Below, piece by piece: positions 1 through 12,656 of a stretch of 64,000 nucleotides of DNA. Origin of the DNA: Lingula anatina (taxonomy: Eukaryota; Brachiopoda; Lingulata; Lingulida; Lingulidae); contig NW_019773592.1 in assembly GCF_001039355.2 (NCBI RefSeq), positions 1 to 64,000 on the forward strand, given 5' to 3'. Positions within the stretch are counted from its first letter, which is position 1. Each line of letters opens with the position of its first letter. The notes under the pieces are model-generated. The model was not told where the DNA came from and made no database searches. It saw only the letters and a list, made by a program, of their open reading frames with translations. The translations under genes were made by a program, and so were the position numbers.

Positions 1-1407
1 GCCCGTTCTCTTTATGACTTTTATTGTAGTGTAATTTGAAAGTAATCCTACAGATGAATTTGACGGCAAAGCGGCCACATTTGCACGTGGCGATAATATG
101 CATGCGCAGAAAGCTCATTTCCTGGCAAATTCAATTACGACGTTTGCGACAACCGACTTCGGGGGCTGGGGGGGGGGGGATTTTTTTTTTTCGGACGGGC
201 AAAAATCGGTGCGCGCGCAGGATGTCATCCATAAAAATAAAAAAGTGTGGCCTAACAAAGAGAGTAGGAAGTGGATCATTTAAAGATCAAAGGCAACACC
301 TTGTGCAATAGGGGCGTTTCACGGAAGGGGAAAAATATTTCCTGATGAGAAGCGGCAGGGGCGACCTCGGCCACACAAAGGGTTTTACAGTTATACAGCT
401 CTTAAAAATTCTCTGTAATGTCAATTATATTAAGTAGAGAATTATTTTAAAAACTGATGGTGAATTGCCAGAAATATCCTGCAGTCGAGAACCAAAATGA
501 GCGTGAAAAGCGTGAAAATATTTTGTGAAGATTAACATGGAAGCAGTGAAATAAGCAGTTACAGCCATTTGAACACACTGGGTCAATTAAAAAAATGAAA
601 AATATTAATCATTGTAAGCCAAAACTCCCAAATCAAGATAACTATTGCGATTACGGAAAGTGATGACGTAATTTCATGGTTTAAAATGTATCACTTTATG
701 TTTCAGCGCGAGATGCCGGCGCCGCTGCCAGTTAACGCCGCGCCTGCACGGCCGGAAAGTCGAGGGCCGAATGCACCTCCGCCAGAAATCTAATTCCAGT
801 ATACTATTTAGCAATACATGTATATAGTGCTTCATGATGTTGCGAAATGCGAAATCTAGAGAAGAAAAATATACCAATTAAGCACAGCAGTATTTCTATT
901 ATACCTGTATTAATTATAATGCATTTATCTATTTCTAATTATGTCATTATTGACATTTCGCATATTCTACAGCGACAGTGCACAAATGTTCTGATCAAAA
1001 TGGATCACGTTTCAGCCAATGATGGTCGTTTCACTTCGGATGCGAGACAGTAAATTAAATTCACCACTGGTTTTGTTTCACTATAATAGTAGATCTCACT
1101 ACTCTACCAGTAAGTCAACCAGGAAGTGGCTGGATTGGTTGTCCGCTGAATATGTTCGCAACTGTGGTTCAAGTCTTTTCTGTTATTACTATCTTTATCG
1201 ATACTTATTTAGCAATATTAAACGGAATTTCACGTTTTTATGTTTTTATTGCTTACAACTTACTTGACTTTTATTTGAAAGATTTGAGTCTTTGTCAAAA
1301 TACACAAAAATGATTTTCACCTTTGTACACATAGATTTTAAGACAGTTCTTTTGTACAATTGGCAATAGACAAATCAAATATGCAATGTAAAGTTCATGT
1401 TTTTATG
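1..1407. other. intergenic, no gene seen
   Basis: No exon with convincing coding character and splice sites was seen on either strand. The stretch has a G-run followed by a T-run near 168-191 and is otherwise AT-rich. It lies downstream (3') of the SDR pseudogene on the minus strand. Confidence 0.5.
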
Positions 1408-2030
1408 TCATGGCGGCAGTGAGCAATAAGTAATGCAGGCAGGGCCAGCAGGTCTAGATCTCTGGGTGGTACAATCTGTGCGAGGGCCTGGCACGAGCAA
1501 GCTCCACGTGTCAACGCTTGTGTATATTTCATGTTTTCGCGCCATTGTGGCTTGAATGATTTCCATGGAAACCACGCGCGGATCCTCTAGGTGGAGTTCT
1601 CCTTGTCTGTGGCCGTAGAAAAGACTTCGGATGAGCTGTAGGACAATTTCTGTAGCTGAAAAAGAAAAAAAAAATAAAGTTATATTTTAATATAGCTAGT
1701 GTGTTTCATAGTAAAATTAATTTAAAAACAGGCGTAACATTTTAATATTTAAATGTAAAAAGGTTTTTGCAACGAATCATTGGCGCCAAGAGATCCCTAG
1801 AACGGACTTTGCTTGTCTTTGCGATACGTTTCTTCGAATTTCAGATGCCAAATTACATATACCTTATTCCAAACAAAATAATTTTATTGGATTTCTCTCT
1901 GTTATAAGACCGTAACGTTTTCTCAAATTCCAAAGATCATTGAAAGATGGAAATCAAATTAATTAAACGCGTCACATTCATATCACACAACACGAAAACA
2001 CGAAACTAGGTGTTAAATTTATTATAACGA

Positions 2031-2191
2031 ATTGTTAGTAATGCCTTTTAAGGCCGAAACCTTCGATACAAGTTGTTTTATTTCTTATTCTAAAAATTGT
2101 TAATAATGCCTATAAAGGCCGAAATTTAAGAAACTAGCTGTTTTATTTTTTGATTTAAAAAATGTTGATAATGTCCTTATAAGTCCATAAC
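2031..2191. repeat. about 65-bp tandem repeat, 2.5 units, in SDR intron
   Basis: Three successive units start near 2031, 2096 and 2162. Each has the pattern TTGTTAATAATGCC, a short AT spacer, GGCCGAAA and a GTTTTATTT tail. A partial tail of an earlier unit lies at about 2001-2030. The GCC...GGCCGAAA(C) core resembles the stem II plus GAAA box of hammerhead ribozymes known from Penelope-like elements and retrozymes, but the CUGANGA box is not intact, so a ribozyme is only a guess. Confidence 0.5.
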
Positions 2192-2587
2192 TCCGTCTTA
2201 CTTGATCCCCCGATGCTGCACAGTGTGACAGATACCCCAGATTTCTTTGTCATCAAATCCTTGTGTAGAACGCTGAAGAAACCCGCCAGAGCGTTCTTTG
2301 AAGCAGTGTACACTGACATATGTGGAGAGTTCATTGCACCTAAAACGCAATCATAATTACAGGCTTCACAAAAAGTGGTTTGTTTTAGGGATTTTTTCCT
2401 GTGGCCAAATATTTGGAGTCGATTTAAAAGCTATGCATGTATCATATCATTTTTTTTTAAATATCGCTTATTTGTCATTCATTTCCCGTAGTTTTACAGA
2501 TTCATCACAACTGCCTGCACGGATGTCTGTACAAGGTGACCAAGACTCGAAAGAAAAAACATGAATAAGAAAAAATAATAATAATAG

Positions 2588-2617
2588 TAAATAAATAAAT
2601 AAATAAATAAATAAATA
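2588..2617. repeat. (AAAT)n microsatellite
   Basis: Perfect run of about seven AAAT units in the intron between SDR blocks 4 and 5. Confidence 0.9.
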
Positions 2618-3963
2618 CTGATGACATAAAGGAATTCCATTTGCTTTCGAATAACTCATTTCCCATATTGATATATAAAGTGCAATACCAGCCATTGAGG
2701 TAACAACAGCGATTCGACCGCGGCTCTTCAGCAGCAGGGGGAGTGCGTGCGATGCCAGGTGAACATGTGACCGGAAGCCAATATCCATCCCCGTTGCTAG
2801 GATACTAAGATTGGCCTTGGTCCCCAGCCAAGGGTTACAGATAGTAATCAAGGCGTGTGTCAGAACTAATATGTCCAACCCACCAAGCCGCTCTTCTGCA
2901 AACTGAAAATTGGTAAACTGTAAGAATTGTTTGTCTTTTAAATTCTACTTCTTAAATTTTTACTCCACGGTCAAGGTATTGAATTTCGCGCCCTTACTTT
3001 CAAAATATATAAACAATCAAATGCCCCAGTCAATCAAATACACTCAAAAAAAAAAAAAAAAAAAAAAAACAGAATTGACGTGTTAATTCTGCAAATGTCC
3101 ATTAAACATTAATCTAAAAGTAACGCCAAATAAATATATGCCTGCACTCAAAGTGCTTTTTCTTGTTTTCATTTTTTATTTATTTATTTATTTTTCAACA
3201 ACGAGGCGTTTCCTGCTACCGGCATTCAACTATAATAAAAACATCTTTTATTGAATGTGATCATTCGGGACTTAATGAAACTCGTAATTATCCATTCTAA
3301 AATAAACCGCTACTTGTACTTACCTTTACCACCCTCTCTGTGTCCGCCATCTTGGACATATCTGTCACCACATACACGTGGTTTGGTGATGGATTTGGAG
3401 AAAGTTTCTTACATTCTTTTTGTACCTATAAATAAAGGTCCATTAAATTAAGAGGTTATTTGTGAACAATCCGATGCTGAAACCCCTCAGATGACAACAA
3501 AAATGTCATTATTGACGTACCTTACACACGCTTTATCCCACTGGAATAATGAGTGTTTCTTAAATCGTAAATGTATCTTATTAATTTGGCTGTTTTGAAA
3601 TAGAGTTATCAAAAGTAGGCCCTACTAGAGTGCAATATCTTCTCAAAAGATTTAATATTACAAACCTCATTAATAATCAGTTAATTGATTGAATTTCTCT
3701 TACATATTGCAATTATATATCACCGAGTATCCAACTGCTTGGAGGAATTTTTCCGCCCTCTTTACTCCATTCTAAGTCGGAGTTTTGAAAATATTTGACA
3801 GTCAACATCGAATCCAAAAGCCAGTGTTCATGAATTACAAATATATCACTTTTTGGTGACGGGTATCTGTGAAAGTGGGGCAAAATTTGTTCCCCGATCA
3901 GCTTGTAATGGAGGCTATACAACGAATATAGCTATAAACGGTACTTTATTTTACGATTAAAAT

Positions 3964-3964
3964 G

Positions 3965-4000
<36 letters not shown>

Positions 4001-4028
4001 CTACGAGTAATACTACTACTACTACGAG
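3964..4028. repeat. (CTA)n microsatellite, interrupted
   Basis: Run of CTA/ACT triplets broken by ACGAGT units. It generates spurious poly-Leu and poly-Ser reading frames on the two strands. Confidence 0.9.
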
Positions 4029-4694
4029 TAATAACAATATGTTGTTTGGTGATAAAAAAATTTGCGACATTGTGTGTCTGTGCCTTTTTCAATGCTTTCT
4101 CCCTGCCGTCAACCAGGACAAGAATTGCTCCCATCTTGGCAAAATGGTACGCCATCTGTTCTCCAATGCCAGTGGAAGCTTCGGTCACTAAAACCCTCTT
4201 GCCCTGCACTTCGGCTGAAATGTGAATGTACATCATAATATAGAAAAGATGGGTCAGTCTGTTATGTCTCGCTCTTATGTCTAGGATAGTTACATAAAAT
4301 AGGTACATGTACATGTCTGTCAACCTGGGCTCCGTGCTGGGGTGCCCCTGCCAATTAGAAAAGAATGACAGATGGAATTTTGAGTATGTTTCGGTTAGTT
4401 TGTTTAAATTTAAATAATATAAACGGGTGGTGTTACGTTCTTAAATACGCTGAAAATTGCTGAATAATTGTCACCAAATTAATACTCTCATCTCTAGATG
4501 GAATCTATCTACAAGAGGTAAATTAAACAAATGTCTTTGGGAGGATATGGATCGAAGAGTAATTTAAATAATTTTTCGGTGTTCTCCATTGAATAAAAGT
4601 ACAAACACGGGTCAAAGTCATCCCTGTATGTCACAGCCACCAATGCGACTAACGCGGCCAGGGCTGTTGCAGTTAATTGTAAGTTTATCGCCAT

Positions 4695-4927
4695 TCCGAT
4701 ATCTGTATCATCTTGTCTGAAACAAAATAATGTGTGTGTACTGGAAAGGCCAATTATTAATAAATGAAAAGCTGTTGCATTGACTGTGCATGGAAATCAG
4801 AATTTATATATTGCAAGAACCTTCAAAACACACACAACCTTCTATGAGAGAGAGAGAGAGAGAGAAGAACATGTAGAAGAGGGAGATGAAGGAAAGGCTC
4901 CTAACTTCCACACGCAATTATTAGCAT

Positions 4928-4959
<32 letters not shown>

Positions 4960-7310
4960 TTAAACAATGCAGCTGATATGTGTTCCAGTATATCTATAGC
5001 ATTATCATACATGTAGGTACAGTTGCCCTCACTTACTACCCGTGAATCATGGGGTATTTTCATTTTTTGAGCACCCCGGAGGGAAGGAAAGAATCGACAA
5101 GTGGAAGAAGAGGGGGACGAATAGAAACATTACCACTGAAAAGTGCGACTCATTACGAACAGTTACGCTCTAGAATAACGTTAACAAGACGCAAATCACT
5201 GTCATCGCATCCGAACATGTCTAATTATGCCGCAACAGGATACTCACCATCGTGATTCACCTGTACAGGTAATTGCAGGTAGAATATATGACATGCAAAC
5301 GGCATTAAATACAACACCGTGTCTCCGTATCCTCATTGCGAGTACACAGCTTCATCCTCTTGATCAAATGCTGCTTACATCAGTGGCGGACAGGACTGAC
5401 ATCTCCATTAATGTGCTGGTAATAACATCCTTAGGCCCTTAACCCCACGTTAAGAACAGAGACGCCCAAGCTCTTGGAGTGTTAAATTATCACAGCCTTC
5501 ACCTGTGTCGCGACACAGCACGCGCTGTTAAGTAGGTCATTCACAATACATGTAGGTCACGTTAAAGGAAAGCAAGGAGGGCGCGTTTCTCACCTTTATT
5601 GATAAGAAGTGCAATGTTTACATAAGGTTCATTCGAAGGCCCGCAGGTGGGGTTGGACAGTTTGGAAACAATCGCCCGTTTGGACGGCAAAGGTTCGCTC
5701 TGTATCAAAATTAGGTCTCAGCCCTACAAATATGCCATTTCATAAGTCCGGTCTACAATATTTACAAATAAGGGAAATGTCTTTTTTCTTTTTTATCTTA
5801 TTTTATTTTAAGTAAAAGCAGCCCACTTTTGAAATCTCTGACTGCAGGCTGAAACATGTGTGCTTATGTCTTACTAGAAGAAAGCCATTTGGGTACATAC
5901 ATTAAGACCTGATATACAAGTCACTGTACTTACATCAGTGGGGCATGTAAGGTACGGGGGCGGGGAGACTTTTATACTGAAAATCAGAAAAATCCAAATA
6001 TATGAAAGCACTTGAAATGTATGAAATGGACGACAGATGCCCTAGCTATATGAAAATACAGGAGGCACCTTTTTGTGTTCCGTCGTGTGAACCGCGAAAT
6101 AATCCCTTTATATAACATACAATTTAGCAGTAGTAATTGTAATACATGGAATGTTCACCAGTACTGTACGTCGCGTATTCACAACATGTGTCTCACTGCA
6201 CCGGTGCATGTACCGGGGGAAAGTGCCCACTGAGTATCACTTCTGTTATTTTTAACGAAATTAAAATAAAACATTAATGGAACTATTACATGTACTAACA
6301 TCATTATCATCATTATCACCATCATCTTCTTCTTCTTCTTCTTCTTCTTATTATTATTATTATTGATCTTTCTTTCGTTTACTGGTAAAATGGGCGCATA
6401 ACCATCATAACTCTCTCTGAATACGGTATCACAACCATTGTATTTTTAATACATCTAATTGGCTTACTTAGAACCAGGTAAGGTATCCATCCCTAGATTG
6501 GGTTTGCATTACCGGATGTCTATTTCAAATTAGTCACCATTATACTAATGTCACTTGGGCTTACTTTCTGAAAGAGACGTCATTCCACAACAATAATACC
6601 GATCGGTTGCATAACATGCACGTGGATGGGTTTCAAACCAAATCAGGACGACCAATCAGCCACCGAATTTGCACGTGCTCTGATTAATCCTGCTCCTAAT
6701 AATTTGTTAATTGGCCACGAGGGACAGATTTTGTTTCATGCGCTCAAATTGATCGATCCCTCGGTGATGGACATCGAGAAGATTGCGTGCTCTTCCCGGC
6801 ATAACTTAGTGATAGTAGGCTAGAATATAAGACGTTTCACGCGCTAGTCTGATCCCTTTTGAAGTCTTTTAGAAGACGAACCGTTTGAAAAGCGTTGCCA
6901 AGCTGACGGAGCTTTTCAGTTTTATTATTATTTATTAATTAACTGATTGTCTGTACGTAATTTATTTGGTACGAGTGTCGGCACAGCAGACATGCATTCT
7001 ATGTAAGTCAATGGGCCAATTGACCAAATGACTACTTGACATTTAGCTCAAGGGAGCCTTTACCGCTGACAAGCTGTACACCAACATTAAGACTGCAGAC
7101 ATTCTAAGCAAGATCATCGTAAGCACTGAATGAAAAGGTGTTTTGCCGTTTAACTTGCAACGACATGGTTCTGAGCATAAAGCTGCACTTGCACTCCTAT
7201 AGACAAAAATAAATGGCAGAAAACCAAGGAGGCAAAGTGGAAATCCTGACTTCCATGTATGTGACGGAAACGGATTTGAAAATCGAACAAAAGAACTTGA
7301 TTCTTGAAAC
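4695..7310. other. intergenic with microsatellites
   Basis: No gene recognised. Contains (AG)n at 4845-4865, (AC)n at 4930-4959 and a (TTC)n-(TTA)n compound tract at 6324-6364. The right part is presumably the 5' flank of the GPCR gene, but no clear core promoter motif was identified. Confidence 0.5.
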
Positions 7311-8507
7311 ATGATTCTTGAAAATGTGACACTCACGACTGACTTAGACTATGCCCGATGGAATGATTCCCTGGATGGTCACTCCTTCATGAATGGCACT
7401 GGTGCGGCAAACAATGGATCAACTTTGACCAGTTCAGAAGAGTTGATTGCCTGGACACGTTTGGGTATGCTCGCAGTGTCAATCATCGGTATGTGTTGCA
7501 ATGTTTTGATCTTGCTTTTGGTCACTTTGAGAAAAGAGGTTAGAAAATGCCCAGTGTCCGTCTATCTGTCTGCCTTGGCCATCGCAGACTTTATTTTCTG
7601 CTTGGATTTATTACGTTGGTATTTCGAATGGGCTGACTTAATTCCAATATCATGGGGGGATATTTATTGCAGCATTGCCAATTTCCTAGGCCATTTTGCA
7701 ACGGGTCTTGCGCACTGGATTATCTTCTGTATCTCAGTAGAAAGAATGGTCAGAGTAGTTTTTCCATTCAAAGCCAAGACCCTGTTGACTGTGAGACTTG
7801 CAAGGATCGGTGTTGTCGTGTTCGTATGCTGGTCCGCCCTGCCGAACATTGCCCGCTTTGTTTTCGAGCGCCAAATCCCTTTATACAACACCACGTGGAT
7901 TTGCTGGACATTGCAAACCGATACCATAGGGCCACTGTATTATAATCTCTTGCGAATACTGATAGAAACGCCTCCAGTGTTTTTGGTCATCGTCATCAAC
8001 TGCATCACGGTGTTCAAGCTGCGTTCCCACTGGACAAGAATGAAAAAAGGGGGTTTAAGACACCAGAGTGAACACTGTCCTGGTGGGGTGCAGATTTCGC
8101 CACAGGAAACGGCTCTGACTATTACTTTGGTCGTCAACGGGATGTTGTTCGTCGTCTTGGAAACGCCTTACTTAGTAACGGAGTTCATAGCTCACTACAG
8201 GCCGTCAGATGATATTACAGCATTGCACTTCATAGTGGGGAATGCCTTTAAATTGGTAAGCGGTACTGATCATGCTTGCAACTTTTTCGTCTACGTTATT
8301 GGATCTCCCATGCTCCGACGTGAATTCTGCGCCATTTTCTCATGTAACAGAGGCACCCAGCAAAGCAACCCCGCGGTGGCACTTAATTCCTTAAAGTCTG
8401 CTGGAGACATGCAAGGTAGTAGTTATACCCTAACGTCTGTCAGCACTCAACAGTCTTGTTGTACCACGAGTAGCATGGACACGGCTTTGTCGGAAGGCAA
8501 ATTGTAA
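7311..8507 (+). CDS. class A (rhodopsin-like) GPCR, orphan peptide-receptor type
   Basis: Single-exon 398-residue seven-helix receptor. The N-terminal 50 residues carry several N-glycosylation sequons (NVT, NDS, NGT, NGS). Helices follow from about residue 51, with the expected TM3 cysteine (DIYCSIAN) and extracellular loop 2 cysteine (TTWICW). Typical class A landmarks are altered: the DRY box is VERMVR, TM2 has LAIADFIF, TM6 lacks CWxP (it reads VVLETPYLV), and TM7 reads ACNFFVYVIGSP where NPxxY is usual. This look is shared with the FMRFamide/thyrotropin-releasing-type peptide receptors that are expanded in invertebrates, an assignment I infer rather than demonstrate. The serine/threonine/cysteine-rich tail could hold phosphorylation and palmitoylation sites. 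The ATG at 7311 starts the frame. An AATAAA lies at 9150, giving a roughly 0.65 kb 3' UTR. Confidence 0.85.
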   Translation: MILENVTLTTDLDYARWNDSLDGHSFMNGTGAANNGSTLTSSEELIAWTRLGMLAVSIIGMCCNVLILLLVTLRKEVRKCPVSVYLSALAIADFIFCLDLLRWYFEWADLIPISWGDIYCSIANFLGHFATGLAHWIIFCISVERMVRVVFPFKAKTLLTVRLARIGVVVFVCWSALPNIARFVFERQIPLYNTTWICWTLQTDTIGPLYYNLLRILIETPPVFLVIVINCITVFKLRSHWTRMKKGGLRHQSEHCPGGVQISPQETALTITLVVNGMLFVVLETPYLVTEFIAHYRPSDDITALHFIVGNAFKLVSGTDHACNFFVYVIGSPMLRREFCAIFSCNRGTQQSNPAVALNSLKSAGDMQGSSYTLTSVSTQQSCCTTSSMDTALSEGKL

Positions 8508-9685
8508 AATAACGAAACTTCTCAAAACAATGTGGCTCTGATTGTGAAATGACGGCATTCCGGCCCTATGAATGGTAAGATTGATAAATGCTATCTCTTA
8601 AACTGATATTGTAGTTTGGATAATGTATTGGTATATTACACATGAACATCGGAATAATTGTTTCAGGTACATGATATTCTCATATTGTGATTTAGATAAT
8701 TTAACAATGGTTATAAAGAAACGTATCATTTTGTTGTGAAGGTGTTGTACTTAAAAGACAATTAATTGTGTGATTTATAAATGTTGTCGACTTAGGTTGT
8801 ATCTTATGGCAAACTAGCCAGATGCAGTAATCTAAAGCAATTTGTCTTACCAAAGACGTCAAATGTACATGATTAACAGGCCCAAGAAAATAGGTCCTAT
8901 AATCATGATGATGTAGACATAAGCCCTAGCAGTACTTACGGATATCATCTTTTCTATTTAACAAAAAATATTTATGTTAACCTAATGTCACTCATTCCGT
9001 GAAACCTCGTTGGATATCAAAGCATATGTAGAAATTCATTGTTTTATGATTTTATAAATTATTCATTTAATCAATTGATTAATTAATTCATGACTTATAT
9101 ATACATTTTCTTCTATTATATTTGTTAATAAGTATGTTGCATGTGATTGAATAAAAAGTTTATGCACTCAAAAAAATTAATTTCCCCCTACCTTCTCTAG
9201 TGGACATGCCAGACCATTAATCTGAATACATTGACGGCACTTTGTACATTATTCCCACAGATATAGGTCGATCCTGCTGGTGCGCTGACTTTATTCTGAA
9301 CGCTTCCATCTATGATGTGCGCTTGCAGCCCCAGTTCCCATGTGCGGATTATAAGTGCGTAGTAACATTGTATTATTAAAACGTATTATAATATAACAAT
9401 TCACTCGTCCTCCCTCTGCTGGGTTGATGCTCTCAATCTCTCATCCTCCCTCTGCTGAGTTGAAAGGTTCCCAGTGCACCATGGCCTGTTTACAACATAG
9501 TGTGGCACACCTTGACCTGGTAGAAGCCATGATGTCACCCTATCAGCGTCTTCTGTAACTCCCCGTAACCTGCTATTTCCCACGGTACGTTCGTACATGT
9601 AAGACTGCATCATTGCGAATAAAGGGACCGAGGTGTCTCCATCAAGCATATGGTAAAGAAACAAACCGGGAGAACAGTTCTGAAA
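8508..9685. other. GPCR 3' UTR and 5' flank of the secreted-gene array
   Basis: The first part is AT-rich and ends at AATAAA (9150-9155), probably the GPCR 3' UTR. At about 9404-9462 a short tandem duplication with the core CCTCCCTCTGCTG occurs. The last 100 bases before 9686 resemble the 5' leaders of the other three array members, including the final TTCTGAAAATGG start context. Confidence 0.5.
9150..9155 (+). promoter_or_regulatory. polyadenylation signal, GPCR
   Basis: AATAAA about 640 bases after the GPCR stop codon, the first canonical hexamer in an AT-rich 3' flank. Confidence 0.5.
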
Positions 9686-11739
9686 ATGGTCTCCCTAAAT
9701 GTAATCGGTTTTCTGGTCGCGGTGGTGATTGCCGCTGGCCAAACACAAGGCGTAGACCAAGATGTTTTTACTAAACAGATGTTGCTGTACAAACTGAATT
9801 ATCAAGTAAGTTTTGCTCGGTAAATCTCTCCTCCTCTCTCTCTCTCTGTTGGTTACAGAATAACTAATTAAAATACACTTTGTAAAATAAAACCGACATC
9901 AATTTTATGGCGCTAAAAATCGCGGACGATGACTACAGTCGATGTATTCTCTTTAGTTTCATGGTATCATAACCAATCAGTTAGCTTCCTTGATTATAAA
10001 ACACCGCCATTCCGTTATCCATAACAGGTGAAACAAATGGACGATGAACTTTTTACCACATGTCCAGGGTTTTTCACCCACCCTGACCATTCGTCCATGG
10101 GGATCATTGGCCGAAGAGCAGCCTACGGGGACGCCTTCTTGGACCTGGAGATAAAGTTGGCCAGTAAGACACTGGATGACCTGAAGAAAAAGTACCTGTT
10201 GTGTTTGGAGAATCCGAGCGCTTTTAGGGGACCCACGACTACTAAACCTGTAACTACCACTACTACCACCACTAAACGCACGACAACCATGAAACCGACT
10301 ACGACTACTTCTGCTATTTACTTCGGTGAGAAAATAGCATGCCAGATCTTTTCAATCTCGTCCCTAACTTGACAGGTTTATCCATCGGGTTTTAATATTA
10401 CAATAAACATTTAGACAAATGAATATTGATTCAAACCTAAGACAAACAGTTAGCAAGACCCTATAAGACTTAAATGGTAAATCTCACCTCTCAGACATGC
10501 AGAATGAGACGTTCTCAATATATTATATATTAATTGATTGTTAAAGGTATCGGTCAGTCAGTGAGTTGCATTAGTCGTTTTGATACCATTTATATAGGTC
10601 TTCAGTTCCCTCACCGTTCATAATCTGGCAATAGCCGTCTTTAACCTGCCTCAACTGGCCAAAAAGAAATTATGGAAATCCGAGTACCTAATCCACACCC
10701 TAGTAATTGTTTATGATAGCAAACTGCCCTTGTCTATATTTTAATTATTCCAGAAAATTTGCCAAACTAAAGGAAAACAGAGTTTTTGAAAAATGGCCCT
10801 TCGTGTCATATTTCCTACTGTCGTACCATTCAGGTAGATACAAGGGGTTATAAACTATTAAAAGGGCATGTTCCTTTCTTAGGTGACTTTGGTTTCAAAG
10901 TTCTTCGAGCCAAAAACATCACATACAGAAACTACGATTTTCTGGCATTGGAAGTGAGGATTCCGGACGACGGACAGAGCAAGTCAGTGAATTGGTGTCG
11001 CGACTATCAGCTTTTATGCCAGAGTCTCTCTCGTCGTCCAACCGGGTGTGGGGAAAGATTTAAATCTACATATGGATACCAACAGTAAGAGCTTTAACGC
11101 ATTTCTTATGCTTTACAATTATCTTTAATCCTGTAAACATTGCACTTCAAGAAGAGGCGTTAAACAATATTATCACAACACCGAAGGACAAAAGATGCTC
11201 CTCATCTAAAACTGTGGATTAAAAGCTGGGCTATTTTCAACACGTATCTTTCATCTTCAAGGTAAACAAGTTTGGTGAATCCACAATTCGCTAAATGTGA
11301 AATTGTGTGCTGTATGTGTTTAGGGGTTGGGCACACGTTTACTTATTCATTTTCATAATTATTTTCATTATTATCATTATTATTGTTGTTATTGGGAGAG
11401 GACGTACCACAAATTGTGAGAGGGGGAGGGGGCACGTACCTGCGACTCACGATATTTTGGGTATTAAATTCCAGTTGTGCATCCGATTACAACTCTGACA
11501 TGGACATCGGAGACGTCCTTAGCTGCAATCCTTCCAGAAACATAGCGTCTGCAGCCAACCTGGCGTTCGGTGATGGCAGAGGCCCAGCAAGGTACAGTTA
11601 TAACGCCTTTGGCTTCCATTCTTGTACCAGTCATTCCTGCCAAAAAAGCATCGAGAAAAGTGACATAGCATTAAGCTATATGAAGGGGTCGTGGCAGAAC
11701 AACGGGACTGAGACCATCATGTACACTCTCTGTCGTTAA
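9686..11739 (+). CDS. secreted Cys-rich, Thr-linker protein, array copy 1
   Basis: Four exons: 9686-9805, 10028-10325, 10883-11084, 11475-11739. Phases are 0, 1 and 2, all junctions are GT-AG, and the product is 294 residues. Exon 1 encodes a signal peptide (hydrophobic run VIGFLVAVVIAA) and the start of the mature chain (QDVFTKQMLLYKLNYQ). Exon 2 has a two-cysteine segment (TTCPGFFTHPDHSS...YLLCLEN) followed by a mucin-like Thr/Lys linker. Exon 3 has a three-cysteine module (VNWCRDYQLLC, PTGCGE) with an NIT sequon. Exon 4 has a five-cysteine module (CASDYN, LSCNPS, FHSCTSHSC, MYTLCR) with an NGT sequon. The ten mature cysteines suggest five disulfides in an extracellular protein. I do not recognise the family. 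AATAAA at 11857 follows the stop codon. Confidence 0.85.
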
Positions 11740-11856
11740 ACAATGGTATCCACACAATGGCACCACAGAAGCACGTTATTTGTGTGTGATATCACTTCGT
11801 CTATCAAATGATTTTCTATTTTGTGAGTGACGTCAATCGCCAAAATCTTATGAGAG

Positions 11857-11862
11857 AATAAA
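11857..11862 (+). promoter_or_regulatory. polyadenylation signal, array copy 1
   Basis: AATAAA about 120 bases after the stop. The same position relative to the stop carries AATAAA in all four copies, and the surrounding 3' flank is conserved among them. Confidence 0.65.
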
Positions 11863-12656
11863 GTATTCAATCTCATGTGGTATTTTCCGCTTTTGTTAAC
11901 GTAATTATAAGAGATTATACAAACTACCCGTACCTTCTTTAACACTTCGCCATTAAGAACACTCTGACTTATTGCACTTCCATTTCTTTAACATATTAAG
12001 TTTAAAAATGAGTACATGTTGATTTTAAAAGTTTTTGGTGGACGAATCGTCAGTAAAAATATTATACTGTCCATGATAATCGGTACTTAGAGGTAGTTTA
12101 AATAATACGTTAGCCAGGTGAGGTAACAAATTTGACGATAAAACTCACTGTTAACATTTTAATGTTAAAACATGTAAAAGAGAACGATGCCTTAATATAA
12201 CAGTTTGGTGGTCTTACAACTCACTGTAAAGCAAATATCCTTTTATATAAGAGAAATCCGAAGAAGTCATTTAGAAGTACCTATACAAATGCAGGCAGAA
12301 CTCGTAAAACAGAACTTAATATCACACTCCTGCTACACACATGAACATAATGGACACATAAATGTACACGAACTACAACTATTTGACCAACCAGGATGCT
12401 CTCAGAGCAAGTCATAGTAAGATAAACCCAATTATATCATATCTTCTGTATTGCTTTGACATCTTTTACGTGCACCCTGTATAACCGTGACCTTAAAGAC
12501 GCTATCAGAGACCAATGTGCCCCTACAACCTGTTTTTTCCCACGATACTCCCTAAATAGTATCACGAATTTACCAATTTATACAGAGGTGACTACAGATA
12601 GCATACGAGAAGGACGTTGTGCTTGGAATAAAGATTTAAAGAGAAACATTCTGAAA

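Larger units (their letters stand above)
1408..4694 (-). pseudogene. 11-beta-hydroxysteroid dehydrogenase-like SDR, probably decaying
   Basis: Six exon-like blocks on the minus strand resemble HSD11B1-type short-chain dehydrogenases, which are membrane-anchored NAD(P)-dependent oxidoreductases of the ER. Blocks: N-terminal anchor near 4694-4608 (MAINLQLTATALAALVALVA, then YRDDFDP); cofactor block 4214-4084 (GKRVLVTEASTGIGEQ); a block ending near 3326 (HVYVVTDMSKMADTERVVK); substrate block about 2903-2689 (ILVLTHA, SHALPLLLKSRGRI, VVTSMAG); catalytic block 2339-2202 with YTASK (YxxxK); last block 1655-1408 (EIIQATMARKHEIY, stop). Signs of decay: the cofactor loop reads TEASTGIG instead of TGxxxGxG; block 2 ends at a GC instead of a GT donor; block 1 and block 2 phases do not match; and an extra G near 2880 breaks the frame that would read FAEERLGG-LDIL. 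The catalytic block is intact and phases into its neighbours, so loss is recent, or some faults are sequence errors. Confidence 0.6.

Noticed and set aside
3962-4225. Leucine-rich plus frame and serine-rich minus tail near 4.0 kb
   Set aside because: Low-complexity translation of the (CTA)n microsatellite. The informative part is the SDR cofactor block on the minus strand.
9401-9792. Minus-strand frames over the start of array copy 1
   Set aside because: Antisense to the leader and signal-peptide exon. No splice or domain support.
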